Made by a program: the position numbers and the translations under genes. This document shows, one piece after another, positions 1 to 5,285 of a stretch of 5,285 bases of DNA. The notes under the pieces were generated by a model. It worked only from the letters and a program-made list of their open reading frames with translations. It was not told the DNA's origin and made no database searches. The number at the start of each line of letters is the position of its first letter. Position 1 is the first letter of the stretch. The DNA is from Scybalousia_A sp963588535. GTDB taxonomy: Bacteria; Bacteroidota; Bacteroidia; Bacteroidales; P3. The stretch is from contig CAVAII010000196.1 in assembly GCA_963588535.1 (NCBI GenBank), forward strand, positions 1 through 5,285, written 5' to 3'.

Positions 1-197
1 CCTATTATCGTGCTCACACCGAGACTGTTTGGGGAAAATATATGACAGAATTTGTGCATCGTTTGGCACTAAATAAATATCGTTTCTCTAATGATATCGA
101 TGCTTGGGTAATAGAAAGTCTTTTCCCTAAGGGTAGAAAAAATATTGACCCTCTTTTGAAGTACGAAGATATCTTAATTGATAATCTAATGGATTAG
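1..197 (+). CDS. C-terminal fragment of an unrecognised protein
   Basis: An open frame enters from the left edge (first full codon at 3) and ends at TAG 195-197, giving the last 64 residues of a protein. The fragment begins YYRAHTETVWGKYMTEF and ends LKYEDILIDNLMD. It is mixed charged and aromatic, with no membrane segment, repeat or signal I can recognise, and looks like the end of a soluble protein. I do not recognise the family. Codon use (AT-rich third positions) matches the neighbouring genes. The next gene starts 69 bp downstream on the same strand with no hairpin terminator between them, so co-transcription with the peptidase gene is possible but unproven. That it is coding is supported by the continuous frame and ordinary protein-like composition. 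Confidence 0.75.
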   Translation, partial: YYRAHTETVWGKYMTEFVHRLALNKYRFSNDIDAWVIESLFPKGRKNIDPLLKYEDILIDNLMD

Positions 198-266
198 TAT
201 TCAAAAGAAAAGAGTTTACAAAGTAATTATTTTAGAACAGAAACAACTAAAAATATAGAATACAAA

Positions 267-2438
267 ATGAAAAAATTAATTCTTTTATTACTTGCATTGA
301 TTTGTTGTACTAATATCAATGCCCAAAAAAGTTTTACATTAGAAGATATTTGGTTAAAATATAAATTCCGCCCCAAATATATAAGCGAGATTCGTTCCCT
401 ATCTAATGGCGAACAGTATTGCATACTAACACAGCAAGGAATAGAACAATACGACTACAAGACAGGCGAAAAGGCTGGTTATTTGATTAATTTCTCTACT
501 CTTTCCTTAGATGCTAACTCTATAATTACAGATTATGCAATTAGTAAGGATAACAAGAAAATTCTTTTAACCGCTAACCCTGAGTATATCTATCGCCGTT
601 CGTTTGTCGCATACTATTATATATATAATGTAGAGGATAAAAGCGTTGTTAAGTTGAGAAAAAACAAAGTTCAATTAGCAGAACTTAGTCCTGACGGCAA
701 TAAAGTTGCTTTCGTCTTGGATAACAATCTTTATATCACAGATTTGACCACCATGACCGAAAAGCAAATAACCTTTGACGGCAAAAAAAATCATATAATC
801 AATGGTACAACAGACTGGGTATACGAAGAGGAATTTGCAATTACAAAAGGTTTCTATTGGAATAATTCTTCCGACAAAATTGCCTTCTATCGTTTTGACG
901 AAAGCAATGTAAAAGAATATACCATACCTTTCTATTTGGTAGATTCTATCTATCCTAACAACTACACCTATAAATATCCTAAGGCTGGCGAAGATAACTC
1001 TTTGGTTGATATATATGTATACGATATTCAAACAAATAAGACTAACAAAATCAACGTCCCTGAGCATAATGATATATATTTGCCTCGTATGTCTTGGACA
1101 AAAGCAGATAATCAATTGTCTTACACTTGGATGAATAGACATCAAAACGAATTGAGGTTATATTTGGTTGATATGTCCACAATGCAAAGCAATTTGGTCT
1201 TTACAGATACCGACAAATGCTATGTTGAACAACCTGAAAACCCTATATTCCTAAATGATAAACAGCACGCAATAGTCAAAAGCGAAAGAAATGGATTTAT
1301 GAACTTATACCTTTTGGATTTGAAAACAAAAGAGGTTCGTCCTATAACTTCTAATAATTATGATATCGACAATATTTGCTTTGTAGACGAAAAAGAAAAA
1401 TGTATATACTTCACTGCTGCAAGTACTTACTCTTATAATAGAGAACTTTTCAAGGTTAATTTCAATGGAAAAAAACTTACTCAAATCTCAGACAAAAACA
1501 ATCTCGGTATGTATTCTGCCAAATTCTCTGATAACGGCAAATATTATATCGGCACATTCTCTAATGCTTCTACTCCAACTACTTACACTATTAATAATAA
1601 CAAAGGAGACGTCCTTACTACCTTACAAGACAACAAAGTACTTAAACAACAACTTCAAGACTATAACCTTCCAAACAAAGAGTTTAGCAGTTTTACTACT
1701 ACCTTAGGCGACACTTTGCATTATTGGATTTTGAAACCTATCGACTTTGATAAATCAAAAAAATATCCAATTCTTTTCTATGTCTATGGTGGTCCTGGTA
1801 GTCAAGAGGTCTTAAATTCTCAAGATCGTTTCTTTGATTATATGTGGTTCAGATATTTAACTCAAAGGGGCTATATTGTTGCTTGTGTTGACGGAAGAGG
1901 TACAGGTATGAGAGGAAGTGATTTCAAAAAATGCACTTATCTTAACTTAGGCGACAAAGAATGCGTTGACCAAATGGAAGCAGCCAAATATTTTGGATCT
2001 TTAGATTATATTGATAGCAAAAGAATAGGTATATTTGGCTGGTCTTACGGCGGTTATATGTCTTCTTTGTGTATCACAAGAGGACATGAATATTTCAAGA
2101 CGGCTATTGCTGTTGCTCCTGTAACTAACTGGCGTACCTACGATAATATCTACACCGAAAGATTTATGCGTACTCCACAAGAGAATGCCGATGGTTATGA
2201 CAAGAACTGCCCTATTAATTTTGCTGACCAATTAGAAGGCAATTTCTTGTTGATACATGGTAGTGCTGACGATAATGTTCATTTACAGAACACTATGCGT
2301 TTTACCGATGCCTTGATAAAGAACAATAAACAATTCTTACAATTCACTTATCCTGACAAAAATCACTCCATTTATGGAGGAAACACTCGTTATCATCTTT
2401 ACACAATGATGACTAATTTCTTAGAAAAAAATCTATAA
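267..2438 (+). CDS. dpp4: Dipeptidyl peptidase IV (S9B family serine peptidase), exported
   Basis: This 723-residue enzyme should release N-terminal Xaa-Pro (and Xaa-Ala) dipeptides from peptides. Residues 1-19 form a signal peptide (KK, then a Leu-rich core) with likely signal peptidase I cleavage at A19/Q20; a Gln after the cut is common in Bacteroidota. The Cys pair at 13-14 does not fit a lipobox. No type IX sorting domain follows the catalytic domain, so a periplasmic or envelope location is likely. Residues of about 40-470 are the beta-propeller, containing the family signature DWVYEEEF (183-190), whose E188/E189 would bind the substrate N-terminus, and R110 aligning with human Arg125. 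The alpha/beta-hydrolase domain follows: Y507 (VYGGPGSQ, oxyanion Tyr), nucleophile S593 in GWSYGG, D668 in HGSADDNVH, H700 in DKNHS. As I recall, P. gingivalis DPPIV is also 723 residues with S593/D668/H700. The ATG is chosen for the signal peptide; no Shine-Dalgarno is visible, as usual in this phylum. Confidence 0.96.
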   Translation: MKKLILLLLALICCTNINAQKSFTLEDIWLKYKFRPKYISEIRSLSNGEQYCILTQQGIEQYDYKTGEKAGYLINFSTLSLDANSIITDYAISKDNKKILLTANPEYIYRRSFVAYYYIYNVEDKSVVKLRKNKVQLAELSPDGNKVAFVLDNNLYITDLTTMTEKQITFDGKKNHIINGTTDWVYEEEFAITKGFYWNNSSDKIAFYRFDESNVKEYTIPFYLVDSIYPNNYTYKYPKAGEDNSLVDIYVYDIQTNKTNKINVPEHNDIYLPRMSWTKADNQLSYTWMNRHQNELRLYLVDMSTMQSNLVFTDTDKCYVEQPENPIFLNDKQHAIVKSERNGFMNLYLLDLKTKEVRPITSNNYDIDNICFVDEKEKCIYFTAASTYSYNRELFKVNFNGKKLTQISDKNNLGMYSAKFSDNGKYYIGTFSNASTPTTYTINNNKGDVLTTLQDNKVLKQQLQDYNLPNKEFSSFTTTLGDTLHYWILKPIDFDKSKKYPILFYVYGGPGSQEVLNSQDRFFDYMWFRYLTQRGYIVACVDGRGTGMRGSDFKKCTYLNLGDKECVDQMEAAKYFGSLDYIDSKRIGIFGWSYGGYMSSLCITRGHEYFKTAIAVAPVTNWRTYDNIYTERFMRTPQENADGYDKNCPINFADQLEGNFLLIHGSADDNVHLQNTMRFTDALIKNNKQFLQFTYPDKNHSIYGGNTRYHLYTMMTNFLEKNL

Positions 2439-2490
2439 TTTATCTAAGGTGAGTAACAAAAAGGATAATGTTAAGAAAATGATATAAACC

Positions 2491-2536
2491 TAAATTCTTT
2501 ACTGATAATAATCAAATAAAATCAGTAAAGAATTTA
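2491..2536. repeat. 16-bp perfect inverted repeat at the edge of the first 21-bp array
   Basis: The left arm at 2491-2506 (taaattctttactgat) is the exact reverse complement of 2521-2536, with a 14-nt loop. The right arm lies inside the first tandem unit and is repeated exactly at 2542-2557, so the left arm could pair with either copy. The stem has only three G:C pairs and no T-run follows, so it is not a classic rho-independent terminator. It begins 52 nt after the peptidase stop and could still form a 3'-end hairpin on that transcript. What is seen is the symmetry; any termination or RNA-protection role is inference. Confidence 0.85.
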
Positions 2537-2643
2537 ATAATATCAGTAAAGAATTTAATAAAATCAGTAATCGTTGGAATAAAATCAGTAATCGTTGGAA
2601 TAATATCAAAGATTATTCGGATAATATCAAAGATTATTTTGAT
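2518..2643 (+). repeat. Tandem array of six 21-bp units in three pairs, upstream of tilS
   Basis: Six contiguous 21-bp units start at 2518, 2539, 2560, 2581, 2602 and 2623. They form pairs: units 1 and 2 differ at one base, units 3 and 4 are identical, units 5 and 6 differ at two adjacent bases. All share the opening AAWATCA. Examples of unit cores are atcagtaaagaattta, atcagtaatcgttgga and atcaaagattatt. The array lies between the dpp4 stop (79 bp away) and the tilS start (87 bp away) and is purine-rich on the tilS sense strand. Because 21 is divisible by three, every frame reads as a heptad repeat; the plus frame open from 2512 to 2694 gives heptads such as KISKEFN, KISNRWN and NIKDYFD, but it has no ATG, GTG or TTG start, so I treat the array as non-coding. 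Beyond 2643 the sequence is A-rich with no clear continuation of the units. Confidence 0.93.
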
Positions 2644-2730
2644 AAGAAAACGAAAAAAGAAAAGCAGATAAAACCAAGAAAAAAGATAACTTAATGTAAT
2701 TATCAAAAATTAAGAAAACTAAATTAGATT

Positions 2731-4068
2731 ATGTATCAAGAATTTTTGAAATACAACAAAGAGAACAATTTATTCGATCCCAACAAGGACAAAATATTAC
2801 TTGCCGTTAGCGGTGGCATAGATTCTATGGTTATGGTCGATTTATTTCGCCGTCTAAATTGTAATTATGCTATTGCTCATTGCAATTTTCATTTGCGTGG
2901 CGAAGAATCTATGCGTGATGAGAGATTCGTAACCGACTATGCTACAAAACATAACATTACTTTGTACAAACAAGAGTTCGACACCTTTACCTATATGGAG
3001 GAGAACAAAAAAAGTCTGGAGATGTCCGCTCGTGATCTCCGCTATGATTGGTTCGAGAAAATTGTTAACGAACATGGTTTCACTCTTTTAGCAACTGCTC
3101 ACCATGGAGACGATAGTGCCGAAACTTTTCTTATCAATCTTTTGCGTGGTACTGGTATTGCGGGCTTGCATGGTATATTACCTAAGAGCAACAATATTAT
3201 TCGTCCACTGCTTTTCACTTCAAGACGCAAAATTAACGAATACGCACAAAAACATAATATTGAACACATCGAAGACTCCACAAACAAGGACAATAAATAC
3301 ACAAGAAACAAGATTCGTAATGAGATAATACCTGTTTTAAGAGAGATTTCGCCTAATTTTGATATAATAATCCGCAAAGATATTGAGCGATTAAGGGAAA
3401 CAGAACAGGTTTTCAGGGAGGTAATTGAGAAAACAGAGAAAGAGATTTTGATTAACAAGAACGGAGTTATTGAAATAGAGTTATCAAAGGTTAAGGCATT
3501 GAAACCTATTCACATATATATGTATGAAATACTTAGCGAATATGGATTTAATGAGACAAACATCAATTCTATTTGCGAGGCAATAGACGATAATAACTCC
3601 TCAGGAAAACAATTTTACAGCGAAAACTATCGTCTTATCATAGACAGAAATCATCTTTTGATAACTCGTACCGAAAAAGAGAAAACAATCAAACAAGACT
3701 ACCTTTTGTATGATTATCAAACGAATATCTCTTCCCCGATTAGTCTACATCAAGAGATATTAAGGGATTTGAAGTTTATCAAAATTCAAAAAAGCAAGAG
3801 TATTGCTATGTTAGATTATGATAAATTAAGATTTCCTCTAACTCTTCGCCACTGGAAAAACGGTGATTACTTTATTCCATTCGGTTTTAATGGCAAACAG
3901 AAACTTTCTGACTATTTTTCTAACAACAAATTCTCTCTTTTACAGAAAGAAAGTCAGTGGTTGTTGTGCAGTGGTGAGGATATAGTCTGGGTAGTTGGCG
4001 AAAGAATCGACGATAGATTCAAAATAACCGACAAAACTCAAACAATATACAAATTAGAATTGGATTAG
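2731..4068 (+). CDS. tilS: tRNA(Ile)-lysidine synthetase TilS
   Basis: TilS uses ATP to join lysine to the wobble cytidine (C34) of the CAU-anticodon tRNA(Ile), changing its charging to isoleucine and its reading to AUA codons; it is a cytoplasmic housekeeping enzyme, essential in many bacteria. The N-terminal PP-loop ATPase domain (about 20-210) has the SGGIDS loop at 27-32, AHHGDDSAET from 123, LLRGTGIAGL around 138-147 with R139, an RPLL motif, and the tRNA-contacting stretch DSTNKDNKYTRNKIRNE. The C-terminal TilS domain begins near R373 (RHWKNGD) and includes the GKQKLSDYF and WVVGERIDDRFK stretches. At 445 residues it is a normal full-length enzyme. The start is fixed by an in-frame TAG at 2725-2727, just before the ATG. 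No Shine-Dalgarno is seen. The gene follows a 292-bp gap with a repeat array, so it probably has its own promoter. Its TAG overlaps the convergent gene's stop by 4 bp. Confidence 0.97.
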   Translation: MYQEFLKYNKENNLFDPNKDKILLAVSGGIDSMVMVDLFRRLNCNYAIAHCNFHLRGEESMRDERFVTDYATKHNITLYKQEFDTFTYMEENKKSLEMSARDLRYDWFEKIVNEHGFTLLATAHHGDDSAETFLINLLRGTGIAGLHGILPKSNNIIRPLLFTSRRKINEYAQKHNIEHIEDSTNKDNKYTRNKIRNEIIPVLREISPNFDIIIRKDIERLRETEQVFREVIEKTEKEILINKNGVIEIELSKVKALKPIHIYMYEILSEYGFNETNINSICEAIDDNNSSGKQFYSENYRLIIDRNHLLITRTEKEKTIKQDYLLYDYQTNISSPISLHQEILRDLKFIKIQKSKSIAMLDYDKLRFPLTLRHWKNGDYFIPFGFNGKQKLSDYFSNNKFSLLQKESQWLLCSGEDIVWVVGERIDDRFKITDKTQTIYKLELD

Positions 4069-4601
4069 GATTCTTTTTCTGCGGTATCTTGCGGTAGTTC
4101 TTTGGGCTGGATTTGATTATATCGTCTAAAAGATTTCTCTATATTATGAGTAAAGGAATAATAATAGTAGTAGACCAAAAAGAATAATATAATCATCACA
4201 TCACCAACGGCTAACGCACGATAACCTAAGAATATTATTGGGATTATTACTTGAAATATTTTGGCAATAGTATAAAACAACAATCCCCATTTATATCCCC
4301 TAAACAGCAAATGACACCCATACAGAATCAACACACCTACCACTATACAGAACACATACATCAACCTATTAGTAGATACAAAGAACAAAAGATTCTCTTT
4401 ATAGAAATACAAAGTATCCGAAACCATAAGGGTAGAGATATAATCTATTATATTTTGTTTGCCAAATACCACAAACACATTAAATACAGTATAAATCAAA
4501 CCCCAAATTGCAGACAGAATAACCATAAACCTAAAAAAACGTCCTGCTTTTATAGACTTATCAAATATTCTGACTATTATTTTCTTTAATCTTAAATTCA
4601 T
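4065..4601 (-). CDS. Hypothetical four-helix integral membrane protein
   Basis: This 178-residue protein matches no family I recognise. It has a basic N-terminus (MNLRLKKIIVRIF) and four likely transmembrane segments at about 23-46, 80-100, 105-126 and 131-149, then a hydrophilic tail (about 151-178) rich in Arg, Gln and Glu. Helix 4 ends in five consecutive tyrosines (144-148), as if at the membrane interface. The basic N-terminus suggests that both ends face the cytoplasm. No catalytic motif, metal ligand pattern or lipobox is visible. The ATG at 4599-4601 is preceded directly by an in-frame TAA (4602-4604), which fixes it as the first ATG in this frame. The gene converges on tilS, sharing bases 4065-4068 with its stop. 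The 331-bp gap upstream holds a 21-bp repeat array. The hydrophobic pattern and typical codon use make it very likely to be a real gene; its role cannot be inferred. Confidence 0.82.
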   Translation of the reverse strand: MNLRLKKIIVRIFDKSIKAGRFFRFMVILSAIWGLIYTVFNVFVVFGKQNIIDYISTLMVSDTLYFYKENLLFFVSTNRLMYVFCIVVGVLILYGCHLLFRGYKWGLLFYTIAKIFQVIIPIIFLGYRALAVGDVMIILFFLVYYYYYSFTHNIEKSFRRYNQIQPKELPQDTAEKES

Positions 4602-4631
4602 TTACTCGCTACTTCTATTATTATTTGCTGT

Positions 4632-4904
4632 AATTAGTTTTTTGTTTAGTGTAACTATTAAATTATCTTCACTAACTATTTTATCGTCTTCACTAACTAT
4701 CAAAATATTTCGACGAATTATCAAAATGTTTCCACAAATCATTCAAATCTTTCCACGAATTATTTTTTTATTTCAACGAAATATTTCACCTCTTTCTATA
4801 CCTATTCTCTTCTTTTCTCTATTTAATAAAATCCTACCTATATTTATCTTTTTGTTTAGTATAGTTAATCGCCTTTTTATTCTAATAATTAAGCAATTAA
4901 CTAT
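4632..4904 (-). repeat. Degenerate 21-bp tandem array upstream of the membrane-protein gene
   Basis: With unit starts every 21 bp from 4632 to 4884 (13 units), every unit has A at position 1 and A at position 5, and 11 of 13 have T at position 4. The best-preserved core is six units, 4653-4778, the same copy number and length as the array upstream of tilS; within it the first two and the next two units differ at 4 of 21 bases each. The flanking units at 4632 and 4842 match each other at 17 of 21 bases and share the 12-mer TTTTTGTTTAGT exactly 210 bp (ten periods) apart. On the minus strand the units read roughly as NGTNGAAANNNTTTNATA, purine-rich in the sense of the downstream gene. The core ends 51 bp before that gene's ATG. 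The units at 4821, 4863 and 4884 are weak and the outer limits uncertain. This array fills most of the 331-bp gap, where no convincing gene is seen. Confidence 0.8.
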
Positions 4905-4907
4905 ACT
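4858..4907. repeat. 12-bp perfect inverted repeat downstream of the right-edge gene
   Basis: AGTATAGTTAAT at 4858-4869 is the exact reverse complement of 4896-4907, separated by 26 nt. It lies 25 nt beyond the stop codon of the right-edge gene (minus strand) and overlaps the distal end of the degenerate 21-bp array. It could fold as an AT-rich 3'-end hairpin, but on the minus strand it is followed by an A-rich stretch rather than a T-run, so it is only a weak terminator candidate. Confidence 0.5.
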
Positions 4908-4932
4908 CTACAAAACGATTTTATATCTTAGA

Positions 4933-5285
4933 TTATTTAACTTCTATTTCGTCACCAAATAAATGCGAAGGATATCCCTCTCCTGAGTGTCCTTTTGGAC
5001 AATTGCCGATACTCTTAGCAAATATTTTGATATATCTTGCCTTTTCATTGCAAGAAACTGAGTAATTAACAACCTTAGGATTGTCTTTTACGTCTTGCTT
5101 CAGAACGCCTGTAATTTCTTTCCAATGATCGCCGTCATTAGAAACATAGAATTTCACATACTCAGGCAAAAATATCCAACTACCTTGCTCATCTAAGAAG
5201 TTGATATTTATATTACTAATTTGAGTCTCTTTTTCCATATCCAAAATAGGACAGAAATCCTTACCATAGGTTCCAACCCACGCAT
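4933..5285 (-). CDS. C-terminal discoidin-like (F5/8 type C) domain, probably of a GH20 beta-N-acetylhexosaminidase; 5' end outside the window
   Basis: The minus frame stays open to the right edge and ends at TAA (4935-4933), so about 117 C-terminal residues of a longer protein are visible. A TTG at 5244 or the ATG at 5238 should not be taken as the start. The fragment reads as a galactose-binding-like beta-sandwich: AWVGTYGKDF, ISNININFL, GSWIFLPEYVKFYVSNDGDHW, then ARYIKIFAKSIGNCPKGHSG and a final LFGDEIEVK. From memory, this combination (GSWIFLP, V-S-x-DG, ARYIK, A-K-x-IG-x-CP-x-GHxG, LF-x-DEI at the extreme C-terminus) is typical of the tail of Bacteroidales GH20 hexosaminidases, which remove terminal GlcNAc or GalNAc from glycans; the domain probably helps bind the glycan. 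The catalytic domain is not in view, so GH20 is inferred; another glycosidase carrying the same module is possible. Confidence 0.85.
   Translation of the reverse strand, partial: AWVGTYGKDFCPILDMEKETQISNININFLDEQGSWIFLPEYVKFYVSNDGDHWKEITGVLKQDVKDNPKVVNYSVSCNEKARYIKIFAKSIGNCPKGHSGEGYPSHLFGDEIEVK

Noticed and set aside
198..266. Bacteroides-type -33/-7 promoter before dpp4
   Set aside because: TATTTTAG at 229-236 resembles the -7 consensus with one mismatch, but no TTTG/TTG element lies at the right distance upstream.
675..1145. 156-residue minus-strand frame inside dpp4
   Set aside because: It is a shadow of a very well supported coding region with conserved DPP IV motifs on the other strand.
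2518..2643. CRISPR array
   Set aside because: The 21-bp units are directly adjacent with no unique spacers, and there are no cas genes.
2512..2706. 64-residue hydrophobic frame on the minus strand across array 1
   Set aside because: It is antisense to the purine-rich array, and its Ile/Phe-rich heptads follow automatically from a 21-bp period in AT-rich DNA. There is no supporting start signal or context.
3099..3458. 119-residue minus-strand frame inside tilS
   Set aside because: It is a shadow antisense to conserved TilS motifs (AHHGDD, LLRGTG, TRNKIRNE).
4653..4778. Plasmid-style iterons marking a replication origin
   Set aside because: Period and copy number would fit, but there is no rep gene nearby, and the setting (tilS, dpp4, glycosidase) is chromosomal.
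4642..4962. 106-residue plus-strand frame across array 2 running into the right-edge gene
   Set aside because: It is antisense to the array and overlaps the 3' end of the glycosidase gene. Its composition (Ile, Phe, Leu, Ser) is what pyrimidine-rich repeat DNA gives in any frame.
4933..5244. Complete small gene starting at TTG 5244
   Set aside because: The frame continues upstream to the window edge with discoidin-domain residues (WVGTYGKDF), so this is the end of a longer protein.

Overview
The window is AT-rich DNA (about one third G+C by eye) that looks like Bacteroidota, most likely Bacteroidales. The evidence is a dipeptidyl peptidase IV of the same length and catalytic numbering as I recall for the Porphyromonas gingivalis enzyme, a signal peptide whose predicted cleavage leaves an N-terminal Gln, a glycosidase tail typical of Bacteroidales, and starts without Shine-Dalgarno sequences. 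No strong -10/-35 or Bacteroides-type -33/-7 promoter could be picked out by eye.

Layout, left to right: (1) the last 64 codons of an unrecognised gene (+). (2) A complete exported S9B dipeptidyl peptidase IV gene, 267-2438 (+), 69 bp downstream. (3) A 292-bp gap with six 21-bp tandem units arranged as three near-identical pairs, preceded by an inverted copy of part of the first unit. (4) A complete tilS gene, 2731-4068 (+). (5) A gene for an unrecognised four-helix membrane protein, 4065-4601 (-), whose stop codon overlaps that of tilS tail to tail. (6) A 331-bp gap filled by a second, more degenerate array with the same 21-bp period. (7) The 3' end of a gene on the minus strand, running off the right edge, that encodes a discoidin-like C-terminal domain of the kind found on GH20 beta-N-acetylhexosaminidases.

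The genes do not form an obvious pathway. DPP IV removes Xaa-Pro dipeptides from peptides in the periplasm, the right-edge gene probably degrades glycans, and TilS is a housekeeping tRNA-modification enzyme. The first two genes may be co-transcribed. tilS and the membrane-protein gene converge with no space between them.

The most unusual content is non-coding. Both gaps longer than 100 bp carry 21-bp arrays. Both arrays lie just upstream of a gene, both are purine-rich on that gene's sense strand, and the best-matching units share 14-15 of 21 bases between arrays. This suggests one dispersed intergenic repeat family. Its function is unknown; a helically phased (two-turn) or protein-binding role is inference only.
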